DNA from: Bacteroidetes bacterium GWA2_30_7
GTDB lineage: Bacteria; Bacteroidota; Bacteroidia; Bacteroidales; GWF2-33-38
Length of the DNA: 6,572 bases
Assembly (NCBI GenBank): GCA_001768155.1
Contig: MENC01000206.1
Location: 12,698-19,269, forward strand
Direction: 5' to 3'
Position numbers and translations under genes: made by a program. Position 1 is the first letter of the stretch. The number at the start of each line of letters is the position of its first letter. Below, in pieces: positions 1 through 5,774 of this stretch. The notes below the pieces were generated by a model that did not search any database, was not told the DNA's origin, and saw only the letters and a list, made by a program, of their open reading frames with translations.

Positions 1-2
1 AC

Positions 3-491
3 TTTTCAGTAGGATTTGTTGGTTTTAGTAAAAATTATTTTTTTGGATTTGCTGTACACCATATTACTCAACCTTCTGAATCGTTCCGTGAAGCAAGCGA
101 CGCATATATACCAAGAAAATATACTGTTCATTTTGGGTCAACAATACCTATAAAAAGTAGAAATTTCCGAAGAGGAGAACTATCAATTGCACCAAATTTA
201 TTATTCCAACAACAAGAAAATTTTCAACAAATTAACTATGGACTTTATTTAAATCGAAAATCGATTGTTTTCGGTGCTTGGACACGACATAATTTTCAGG
301 GTCATTTTGATTCATTTATTATGTTAGTTGGATATGTACAATCAAAAATTAAATTTGCTTATAGTTATGACCTTACTGTATCACGGTTAAAGAATCAAAC
401 ATTAGGAGCACATGAAGTATCGTTTGCTTTTCAATTTAATTGTAAACAAAAAAGGAAAAAATTTAGAACAATAAGTTGCCCATCATTTTAG
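3..491 (+). CDS. PorP/SprF family type IX secretion-associated outer membrane protein (3' part)
   Basis: Partial gene entering from the left edge; the frame is open from base 3 to TAG at 489-491 and gives 162 C-terminal residues, roughly half of the usual length of about 300. The visible part has alternating hydrophobic/polar strands typical of an outer-membrane beta-barrel (residues about 1-20, 40-50, 58-70, 77-95, 103-113). It ends with the family hallmark: an SYD-L-VSRL strand (121-129), then GAHEVSFAF (135-143). After the last strand comes a short basic tail with two cysteines (C147, C159) ending in CPSF. Family knowledge: PorP/SprF proteins are barrels of the T9SS, the system that exports proteins with C-terminal targeting domains; SprF is paired with the adhesin SprB in F. 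johnsoniae. Genomes carry many paralogs, so I give no symbol and cannot say whether this is the core PorP. It lies 41 nt before gldJ with no terminator between, so cotranscription is likely (inference). Confidence 0.85.
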   Translation, partial: FSVGFVGFSKNYFFGFAVHHITQPSESFREASDAYIPRKYTVHFGSTIPIKSRNFRRGELSIAPNLLFQQQENFQQINYGLYLNRKSIVFGAWTRHNFQGHFDSFIMLVGYVQSKIKFAYSYDLTVSRLKNQTLGAHEVSFAFQFNCKQKRKKFRTISCPSF

Positions 492-532
492 TTATATATA
501 TTATAAATTTTATAAACTAAACTTTTTACCCT

Positions 533-2059
533 ATGAAAACAAATTTTAAAATTTATACCGTTTTAATTATAACAGGTATTATATTATCAGCATGCGGTGG
601 TAGTACTAATAGGTCTTCAACTACTGGTTGGGACTACAACGACTCTGATAACGGCGGTTTTGAATATGTCGAATACTTTGAACAAGAAACGGGTCCAGGA
701 CTAGTTTTAATTGAAGGAGGTTCTTTTTCAATGGGAAGAACAGAACAAGATGTTCTTTATGAATGGAATAGTATTCCTCGTAGAGTTACAGTTTCATCAT
801 TTTATATGGACGAAACCGAAGTTAGAAATGTTGATTATCGAGAATATTTATATTGGTTAAAAAGAGTATTCCTTGATTATCCGGAGGTTCATCATAATGC
901 TTTACCAGATACATTAGTTTGGAGAAGTAAATTAGCTTGGAACGAACCTTATGTGGAACTTTATTTACGCCATCCATCATATCAAGAATATCCAATTGTT
1001 GGTGTTACATGGGGACAAGCAAACGATTATTGTGCTTGGAGAACTAATAGAGTTAATGAATGGATTCTAATACGTGAAGGATTATTATTAGATAATCCAA
1101 ATCAACAAGCCGAAGATAACTTCGATACAGATGCCTATTTAGCCGGTCAATATGAAGGTGCTATGAAAAGCCCTGGTATTCCTGATTTAGATCCAAACAA
1201 TGATTATCGAAAAGTTAGAATGGAGGATGGAATATTATTACCACGATATAGGCTTCCAACTGAAGCAGAATGGGAATTTGCTGCACTTGGTCTTATTGGC
1301 AATTCTATTGATGAACGTGTTTATAATAGAAGACTTTATCCTTGGAATGGTCATTATATCAGAAACGATGGTGAAAAACATCGTGGAACAATTATGGCTA
1401 ACCATGTTAGAGGTAGAGGTGATTATATGGGTACTGCAGGAGCATTAAACGATAATGCTGATGTTACAGCACCAGTTGATTCATATTGGCCCAATGATTA
1501 TGGACTATATTGTATGGCAGGAAACGTAAATGAATGGGTTATGGATGTTTACAGACCTTTATCTTTTCAAGATGATGACGAATTTAGACCATTCAGAGGT
1601 AACGTATTCCAAACTCAAGAGAGAGACGAAGAAGGAAATATTTATGAAAAAGATACATTAGGTAAAATTAAATGGAGAGATGTTGGAGAAACTGATATTT
1701 TAGGAAACCCACACAAAGATGAAGCATTTAATAGAAGAAATTATAATCAAGCTGATAACATCAATTATATGGATGGTGATTTTAACTCTTCAATTTTTTA
1801 TAATGACCAAGATAAATCAGCAAAAAGTAGCTCTACAGATTTGTACGACCAAGGAAAACCTGCTGAGGGAAAACGTGGTGGAATTGGTATGACATCTATG
1901 ATTAATGATAATGCCAGAGTTTATAAAGGTGGTTCATGGCATGATAGAACTTATTGGTTAAGCCCCGGAACTCGTCGATTTCTTGATGAAACACAAAGAC
2001 AAGCCGACTTAGGCTTTCGTTGTGCAATGGTTAGAGTTGGTAGCCCTGTTGGTTTTTAG
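533..2059 (+). CDS. gldJ: Gliding motility / T9SS lipoprotein GldJ (SUMF1/FGE-fold)
   Basis: 508-residue lipoprotein. The N-terminus is a type II signal peptide: K2 and K6, hydrophobic 7-18, lipobox LSAC with lipidated Cys21. This fixes ATG 533 as start, although no Shine-Dalgarno is visible. The mature protein has a formylglycine-generating-enzyme-like (SUMF1/FGE) fold: GGSFSMG (62-68), DETEV (93-97), YPIVGVTW (153-160), RLPTEAEWEFAA (240-251), MAGNVNEW (328-335), KGGSW (465-469), GFRC (494-497). A long hydrophilic insertion (about 341-462) separates the last motifs. The sequence around YMDETEVRN and PDTLVWRSKLAWNE matches my memory of GldJ rather than its paralog GldK/PorK, but GldK is the alternative. 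The FGE catalytic cysteines appear absent (about D471 and L476 at those places), so the role is probably structural. Family knowledge: GldJ is needed for gliding and T9SS function in F. johnsoniae and stabilises GldK at the periplasmic face of the outer membrane. The homolog there is about 560 residues, so this one is somewhat shorter. Confidence 0.85.
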   Translation: MKTNFKIYTVLIITGIILSACGGSTNRSSTTGWDYNDSDNGGFEYVEYFEQETGPGLVLIEGGSFSMGRTEQDVLYEWNSIPRRVTVSSFYMDETEVRNVDYREYLYWLKRVFLDYPEVHHNALPDTLVWRSKLAWNEPYVELYLRHPSYQEYPIVGVTWGQANDYCAWRTNRVNEWILIREGLLLDNPNQQAEDNFDTDAYLAGQYEGAMKSPGIPDLDPNNDYRKVRMEDGILLPRYRLPTEAEWEFAALGLIGNSIDERVYNRRLYPWNGHYIRNDGEKHRGTIMANHVRGRGDYMGTAGALNDNADVTAPVDSYWPNDYGLYCMAGNVNEWVMDVYRPLSFQDDDEFRPFRGNVFQTQERDEEGNIYEKDTLGKIKWRDVGETDILGNPHKDEAFNRRNYNQADNINYMDGDFNSSIFYNDQDKSAKSSSTDLYDQGKPAEGKRGGIGMTSMINDNARVYKGGSWHDRTYWLSPGTRRFLDETQRQADLGFRCAMVRVGSPVGF

Positions 2060-2078
2060 TAATATACGATTTTAATTT

Positions 2079-2114
2079 AAATACCCCTTTCAAAAAGAAA
2101 GGGGTATTTTTTTT
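2079..2114 (+). terminator. Strong rho-independent terminator after gldJ
   Basis: A perfect 13-bp stem (AAATACCCCTTTC at 2079-2091 with GAAAGGGGTATTT at 2097-2109) closes a five-A loop (2092-2096). It is followed by a T run continuing to 2114. The stem starts 19 nt after the gldJ stop. The T tract lies only on the downstream side, so it should act on + strand transcription and separate the porP/sprF-gldJ unit from the gldA operon. Confidence 0.95.
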
Positions 2115-2181
2115 ATACTAATAAATCTCTGTTTTTAACATTTTTTTTAATTTTTTAAATTTTATTTTTTAATTCTCATTT

Positions 2182-2189
2182 TACTTTTG
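2182..2189 (+). promoter_or_regulatory. Candidate Bacteroidota-type promoter (-7 box TACTTTTG) for gldA
   Basis: TACTTTTG fits the TAnnTTTG consensus used by the Bacteroidota primary sigma factor and lies 24 nt before the gldA ATG, giving a short leader of about 15-20 nt. The expected TTG-like -33 element is not evident: the region around 2155-2165 is only T/A-rich. Its place just after a strong terminator and before the first gene of a cluster supports it. The spacer (2115-2213) is very AT-rich and holds nothing else I can identify. Confidence 0.5.
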
Positions 2190-2213
2190 TAAAAAATTTA
2201 AACCACGTAATTT

Positions 2214-3143
2214 ATGGACATTATTGTTGATGGTATTACTAAAAAATACGGTTTCCAAAAAGCTGTTGATAATGTTTCTTTTACAGTGAAAACTGGCGAA
2301 ATTGTTGGCTTTCTTGGTCCTAATGGTGCCGGAAAAACTACAACAATGAAAGCTATTTCATGTTTTTTAGTTCCAAACGATGGAGATATTAAAGTCGGTG
2401 GAGTTTCTATTTGGGAAAATCCTCAAGAAATAAAAAAACGCATTGGATACTTACCCGAAAAAAATCCACTTTACGAAGACATGCCTGTTATTGATTACTT
2501 ATATTTTATAGCCGAACTTCACGATATTCCAAAAAGTAAAATAAAGGACAGAATTCGCGAAATGATTAAAATTTGTGGTTTGGAAGTAGAAAAACATAAA
2601 AAAATTAGCGAATTATCTAAAGGATTCCAACAAAGAGTTGGTTTGGCTCAAGCACTTATTCACGACCCCGAAGTTTTAGTTTTAGATGAACCAACAACTG
2701 GTCTCGACCCTAACCAAATTGTAGAAATCAGAGCATTAATAAGAAAAATTGGAAAACAAAAAACTGTACTTTTAAGTTCGCATATTCTCGCCGAAGTTGA
2801 AGCTACATGCGATAGAATTTTGATTATTAGCAAGGGAAAAATTGTTGCAGATGGTTCTGCCGAAGAACTCCGAAAACATTCGCAAGGAAGAGAAATTCTA
2901 AAAGTTAAAATAGAAGAAGGAAATAATAACGAAATTTTCAAAGCTCTTCAAAACATTGATACTGTTGGCTTAGTGAATTTTTTTAATGGAAAAGAAAATA
3001 CTTTTGAAATTCAAAGTAAAAACGATTTATCATCTAAACGAAATATTTTCAAACTTTGCGTAGATAACGGATGGTTTTTATCTGAACTAACTCCTATTGA
3101 AACTAAGCTTGAAGATATTTTCCGTGAATTAACAACAAATTAA
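2214..3143 (+). CDS. gldA: Gliding-type ABC transporter ATP-binding protein GldA
   Basis: 309-residue ABC ATPase, energising the membrane complex with GldF/GldG at the cytoplasmic face. Visible motifs: Walker A GPNGAGKT (35-42), Q-loop region GYLPEKNPLY (78-87) with Glu82 where Gln is usual, signature LSKGFQQR (134-141), Walker B VLVLDEP (154-160), D-loop GLDP (163-166), and switch His190 in LLSSH. All catalytic residues except the Q-loop Gln are present, so it should be active. A C-terminal extension of about 85 residues (225-309) follows the ATPase core and ends with a LEDIFRELT motif typical of ABC-2 exporter ATPases. ATG 2214 is the start, since an in-frame TAA lies six nt upstream; no clear Shine-Dalgarno is seen. 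Family knowledge: gldA mutants of F. johnsoniae do not glide, but many gliding or T9SS-bearing relatives lack gldA, so it is not a core T9SS part. A generic ABC-2 ATPase would look similar; the adjacent gldF and gldG decide the name. Confidence 0.87.
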   Translation: MDIIVDGITKKYGFQKAVDNVSFTVKTGEIVGFLGPNGAGKTTTMKAISCFLVPNDGDIKVGGVSIWENPQEIKKRIGYLPEKNPLYEDMPVIDYLYFIAELHDIPKSKIKDRIREMIKICGLEVEKHKKISELSKGFQQRVGLAQALIHDPEVLVLDEPTTGLDPNQIVEIRALIRKIGKQKTVLLSSHILAEVEATCDRILIISKGKIVADGSAEELRKHSQGREILKVKIEEGNNNEIFKALQNIDTVGLVNFFNGKENTFEIQSKNDLSSKRNIFKLCVDNGWFLSELTPIETKLEDIFRELTTN

Positions 3144-3146
3144 TAA

Positions 3147-3182
3147 ATTTAGGATTTGGAGATTTAGGATTTAGGAATTTAT
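3147..3182 (+). repeat. Degenerate ATTTAGG tandem repeat
   Basis: ATTTAGG occurs at 3147-3153, 3162-3168 and 3169-3175, with a variant ATTTGG at 3154-3159. The run starts 4 nt after the gldA stop. Related TTTAGAATTTA sequence appears again near 3229-3242 and after gldF at 4130-4152. Confidence 0.65.
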
Positions 3183-3185
3183 TAG

Positions 3186-3222
3186 CTATGTGAAATTCTA
3201 TGTAACTATGTGTCTATGTGGT
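3186..3222 (+). repeat. CTATGTR short repeat cluster
   Basis: There are four copies of CTATGT followed by G or A (3186-3192, 3198-3204, 3206-3212, 3214-3220), the last three spaced 8 nt apart and the first 12 nt from the second. No coding frame explains the spacing. Similar TATGTG / CTGTGTG phrase-like intergenic repeats are, from memory, common in Bacteroidota genomes; the function is unknown. Confidence 0.65.
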
Positions 3223-3321
3223 AAAAGAGATTTAGAATTTACGATTAAATAATTAATAAAACATTTAACATAAAACAAAAAATGACTAATAAACTAAATA
3301 ACTGGCAACCAGCAACAAATT

Positions 3322-3351
3322 AACAGATTGCTTCGTGCCTCGCAATGACGA
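3322..3351 (+). repeat. Dispersed 30-nt intergenic repeat, copy 1
   Basis: The element runs from AACAGATTGCTTCGT to CTCGCAATGACGA. It is 29/30 identical to 4184-4213; the only difference is G3337 versus T4199. The outer ATTGC/GCAAT ends form a small imperfect palindrome. Its reverse complement contains CATTGCGAGG, a motif I recall from dispersed intergenic repeats of many bacteria; its family assignment here is from memory only. Confidence 0.85.
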
Positions 3352-3363
3352 TTCGTCTCGCAA

Positions 3364-3391
3364 CCTCAAACTTCAAACCTCAAACCTCTAA
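3364..3391 (+). repeat. CYTCAAA heptamer tandem array, upstream of gldF
   Basis: Four consecutive 7-nt units: CCTCAAA, CTTCAAA, CCTCAAA, CCTCTAA. They start 12 nt after the dispersed repeat and end 10 nt before the gldF ATG. The same kind of array precedes gldG at 4218-4245. Confidence 0.85.
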
Positions 3392-3401
3392 CATTTAATA
3401 T

Positions 3402-4127
3402 ATGAGAAAAATTTGGATTATCGCAAAAAAGGAACTTAAATCGTATTTCGATTCATTAATGGCTTACATAATGATTATAGTTTTTTTAGGATTTAGTGGC
3501 TTTTTTACTTGGCTTTATGGCGGTGATGTATTTTTTGTAAATCAAGCTACATTACAATCATTTTTCGGTATCGCATATTGGACATTATTTTTCTTTATTC
3601 CGGCTTTAACAATGAAGTTAATCGCAGAAGAAAAAAAAACAGGGACAATAGAATTACTTCTAACAAAACCAGTTACAGACTGGCATGTAGTAACAGGTAA
3701 ATTTTTATCTACTCTTTTATTAATTGCAGTTACATTAGCACTAACACTTCCATACTATATAACTATAAGTAAAATTGGACCAGTTGACCATGGTGCAGTT
3801 TGGTCTGGATATTTAGGTTTAATGCTTATGAGTGCAACTTATATCAGCATTGGAATTTTTGCAAGTAGTATTACAAATAATCAAATTATTTCTTTCCTTT
3901 TTGCATTACTAATTGGATTATTTTTCCATATAATATTTAATGTACTTGCCGGAAATTTTACAGGATTTCTTGGCGAAATATTTAATTATTTAAGCTTATC
4001 AACTCATTTTGAATCAATTTCGAGAGGAGTAATTGATAGTAAAGACATAATATACTTCTTATCAATAATTTTCCTTGGCTTATTTCTTTCAGAAGCAAAT
4101 CTATCTAAACGAAATATTGTCAAGTAA
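3402..4127 (+). CDS. gldF: Gliding-type ABC-2 transporter permease GldF
   Basis: 241-residue polytopic inner-membrane protein, the permease of the GldA-GldF-GldG complex; the transported substrate is unknown. About six hydrophobic segments are visible (roughly 21-39, 57-73, 101-119, 135-155, 162-183, 215-230). Between segments 2 and 3 lies the conserved ABC-2 permease motif EEKKTGTIELLLTKPV (76-91), part of the cytoplasmic loop region characteristic of the family. The short amphipathic N-terminus (IAKKELKSYFDS) is also typical. The length matches GldF as I know it. ATG 3402 gives the expected N-terminus, with no Shine-Dalgarno. The gene lies between two repeat-filled gaps carrying matching direct repeats. 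It is followed by gldG, as in F. johnsoniae where gldF and gldG are also paired. It could be called a generic ABC-2 permease, but the neighbouring gldG makes GldF the best name. Confidence 0.88.
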   Translation: MRKIWIIAKKELKSYFDSLMAYIMIIVFLGFSGFFTWLYGGDVFFVNQATLQSFFGIAYWTLFFFIPALTMKLIAEEKKTGTIELLLTKPVTDWHVVTGKFLSTLLLIAVTLALTLPYYITISKIGPVDHGAVWSGYLGLMLMSATYISIGIFASSITNNQIISFLFALLIGLFFHIIFNVLAGNFTGFLGEIFNYLSLSTHFESISRGVIDSKDIIYFLSIIFLGLFLSEANLSKRNIVK

Positions 4128-4183
4128 TTGGAATTTAGAATTTATGAATTTAAAACTTAACGTCATCAAAAAATCAAATATCA

Positions 4184-4213
4184 AACAGATTGCTTCGTTC
4201 CTCGCAATGACGA
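4184..4213 (+). repeat. Dispersed 30-nt intergenic repeat, copy 2
   Basis: This is a direct copy of 3322-3351, offset by 862 nt, with one substitution (T4199). Together the two copies flank gldF in direct orientation. Confidence 0.85.
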
Positions 4214-4217
4214 AGAA

Positions 4218-4245
4218 CTTCAAACCTCAAACTTCAAACCTCAAA
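4218..4245 (+). repeat. CYTCAAA heptamer tandem array, upstream of gldG
   Basis: Four strictly alternating units: CTTCAAA, CCTCAAA, CTTCAAA, CCTCAAA. They begin 4 nt after repeat copy 2 (12 nt in the upstream gap). The array is more regular than the one before gldF. Confidence 0.88.
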
Positions 4246-4256
4246 CACATTAAAGT

Positions 4257-5774
4257 ATGAAATCGCAAAAAAACATTTATGTATATTTTTTATTAATTAT
4301 AGGTGTTATTATACTTATTAATATCCTATCAGATAAATTTTTTGTTAGACTTGACTTTACTGAAGATAACAGATATACTTTAAGTAAAGCTACTAAAGAT
4401 ATTATAAAGTCTTTAGACGAACCAATTACGGTTAAGGCATATTTTTCGGAAGATGTTCCACCAGATGTTGCAAAAACAAAAAGAGATTTTAAAGAATTAT
4501 TAGTAGAATTTGCTAGTGTTTCTGGAGGGAAAGTTGTTTACGAATTTATCAATCCTAATGCTGATGAACAATTAGAACAACAAGCGATGCAAGCCGGAAT
4601 TCAACCAGTAATAATAAATTCCAGAGAAAAAGACCAATCTGTTCAGAAAAAAGCATATTTAGGAGCAGTAATTCAAAAAGGCGAACAAAGTGATATTATT
4701 CCATTTATGCAGCCCGGAGCAGCTATGGAATACGCATTATCATCAAGTATTAAAAAACTTTCTGTTTCTGAAAAACCTGTAATTGGCTTATTACAAGGTC
4801 ATGGTGAACCTACAATTAATTCGATGCAACAGGTTATGAGTTCTTTAAATATTCTATATCAAGTAGAGCCGGTAACACTATCAGATACAGTTAATTTACT
4901 TGATAAGTTCAATACAGTTGTTATAGTTGCACCAAAAGACTCCTTTCCACAAAGCCATCTAAATCAATTAGATAAATATTTAACTGATGGCAAAAATTTA
5001 TTTATGGCAATTAATAAAGTTGATGGAGATTTTAGCACTTCAATGGGAAATGTTGTAAATACAGGATTAGAAGGCTGGTTAAAAAATAAAGGTATTACTA
5101 TTGAAAATAATTTCGTTGTTGATGCAAATTGTGCAAGTGTTCAAGTAAGACAACAACAAGGTGGATTTTCATTTGCAACTAATGTTAATTTCCCATATTT
5201 ACCAATTATATCAGATTTTGCTGAACATCCTGCAACAAAAGGACTTGAAGCAGTTATTTTACAATTTGCAAGTTCAATAACATTCAATGGCGATACATCT
5301 ATTAAATTTGTAGCACTTGCTAAATCTTCAAAAAAATCTGGAACTGCCTCTGCTCCACTCTATTTCAATATACAAAAACAATGGACAGAAAATGATTTTC
5401 CTTTATCAGGTATTCCTGTTGCTGCTTTGTTTGAAGGAAAATTATCTGGAAATAATTCGTCAAAGCTAATTTTGGTTTCAGATGGAAATTTTCCGGTTAA
5501 TGGCGAAGGGCAGCAAGCACAGCAACTTCAGGGCGACAATGTAAACTTAATGGTAAATGCAATTGACTGGCTATCGGACGATACCGGCTTAATCGAATTG
5601 AGAACAAAAGGAGTTAGTTCGCGCCCTCTCGACCAAATTGAAGATGGAACTAAAGCAACTCTCAAGTGGTTAAACTTTTTATTACCTATTTTATTAATTG
5701 TAGTTTATGGCATTTTTCGTATGCAAATGAAACGAAGAATTAAAATAAAAAGAATGGAGGAAGGTTATGTATAA
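4257..5774 (+). CDS. gldG: Gliding-associated ABC transporter auxiliary subunit GldG
   Basis: 505-residue membrane-anchored protein, likely the large extracytoplasmic subunit of the GldA-GldF complex. One transmembrane segment near each end (about 8-24 and 471-487) would place the central domain in the periplasm, with a basic C-terminal tail (MKRRIKIKR) in the cytoplasm. The family opening is clear: RLDFTEDNRYTLS (31-43), then TKDIIKSLDEPITVKAYFS (46-64). Further landmarks are GLLQGHGEP (177-185), a Rossmann-like stretch FNTVVIVAPKDSF (218-230), LILVSDGNFPVN (404-415) and NAIDWLSDDTGLIELR (434-449). A Gln-rich patch lies at 418-425. ATG 4257 directly precedes the lysine/hydrophobic N-terminus. 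Family knowledge: gldG is required for gliding in F. johnsoniae; the domain resembles intraflagellar-transport-like/ABC auxiliary domains, and the ligand is unknown. It overlaps the next gene by 8 nt, implying translational coupling. Confidence 0.9.
   Translation: MKSQKNIYVYFLLIIGVIILINILSDKFFVRLDFTEDNRYTLSKATKDIIKSLDEPITVKAYFSEDVPPDVAKTKRDFKELLVEFASVSGGKVVYEFINPNADEQLEQQAMQAGIQPVIINSREKDQSVQKKAYLGAVIQKGEQSDIIPFMQPGAAMEYALSSSIKKLSVSEKPVIGLLQGHGEPTINSMQQVMSSLNILYQVEPVTLSDTVNLLDKFNTVVIVAPKDSFPQSHLNQLDKYLTDGKNLFMAINKVDGDFSTSMGNVVNTGLEGWLKNKGITIENNFVVDANCASVQVRQQQGGFSFATNVNFPYLPIISDFAEHPATKGLEAVILQFASSITFNGDTSIKFVALAKSSKKSGTASAPLYFNIQKQWTENDFPLSGIPVAALFEGKLSGNNSSKLILVSDGNFPVNGEGQQAQQLQGDNVNLMVNAIDWLSDDTGLIELRTKGVSSRPLDQIEDGTKATLKWLNFLLPILLIVVYGIFRMQMKRRIKIKRMEEGYV
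5756..5764 (+). promoter_or_regulatory. Shine-Dalgarno sequence (GGAGGAAGG) for the DUF4340 gene
   Basis: GGAGG at 5756-5760 lies 6 nt before ATG 5767, inside the last codons of gldG. It is the only strong Shine-Dalgarno before a gene in the window. It fixes the start of the overlapping downstream gene and suggests that gene relies on its own ribosome recruitment as well as coupling to gldG. Confidence 0.75.

Larger units (their letters stand above)
3144..3401. other. gldA-gldF intergenic region: mosaic of short degenerate repeats
   Basis: This 258-nt non-coding gap within the ABC cluster is a patchwork of low-complexity motifs. They are ATTTAGG-type repeats (3147-3182), CTATGTR repeats (3186-3222), a second TTTAGAATTTA stretch (about 3229-3242), a GGCAACCAGCAAC segment (3304-3316), the 30-nt dispersed element (3322-3351) and CYTCAAA heptamers (3364-3391). 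I see no terminator hairpin, no clear TAnnTTTG promoter and no convincing gene, so read-through from gldA to gldF is possible. Confidence 0.7.
4128..4256. other. gldF-gldG intergenic region: second repeat mosaic
   Basis: This 129-nt gap has the same arrangement as the gldA-gldF gap: a TTTAGAATTTA-type stretch (4130-4152), the dispersed 30-nt element (4184-4213), then CYTCAAA heptamers (4218-4245), ending 11 nt before the gldG ATG. CGTCAT at 4161-4166 is inverted against ATGACG at 4207-4212, so a weak hairpin around the repeat is possible. There is no T-tract terminator and no clear promoter. Confidence 0.7.

Noticed and set aside
504..511. TAAATTTT as a promoter -7 box for gldJ
   Set aside because: It lacks the final G of TAnnTTTG, has no -33 element, and sits in an AT-rich 41-nt gap where such matches arise by chance.
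1200..1448. 82-codon + strand frame inside gldJ
   Set aside because: It overlaps conserved gldJ coding sequence in another frame, with composition typical of an AT-rich shadow frame.
2660..2941. 93-codon minus-strand frame opposite gldA
   Set aside because: It lies antisense to the conserved Walker B and switch region of gldA; no signal or domain supports it.
3283..3324. Tiny 13-codon frame (starting MTNKLNNWQ) in the gldA-gldF gap
   Set aside because: It is too short, made of repeat-like sequence (GGCAACCAGCAAC), and has no supporting signal.
3364..4245. CRISPR-like reading of the repeats between gldA and gldG
   Set aside because: Only two copies of the longer element exist, separated by a whole gene, and the heptamers are contiguous with no spacers.
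4075..4260. 61-codon open frame spanning the end of gldF and the gldF-gldG gap
   Set aside because: It starts inside gldF in another frame, reads through the repeat elements, and its product is low-complexity with no recognisable domain; it is a by-product of the repeats.
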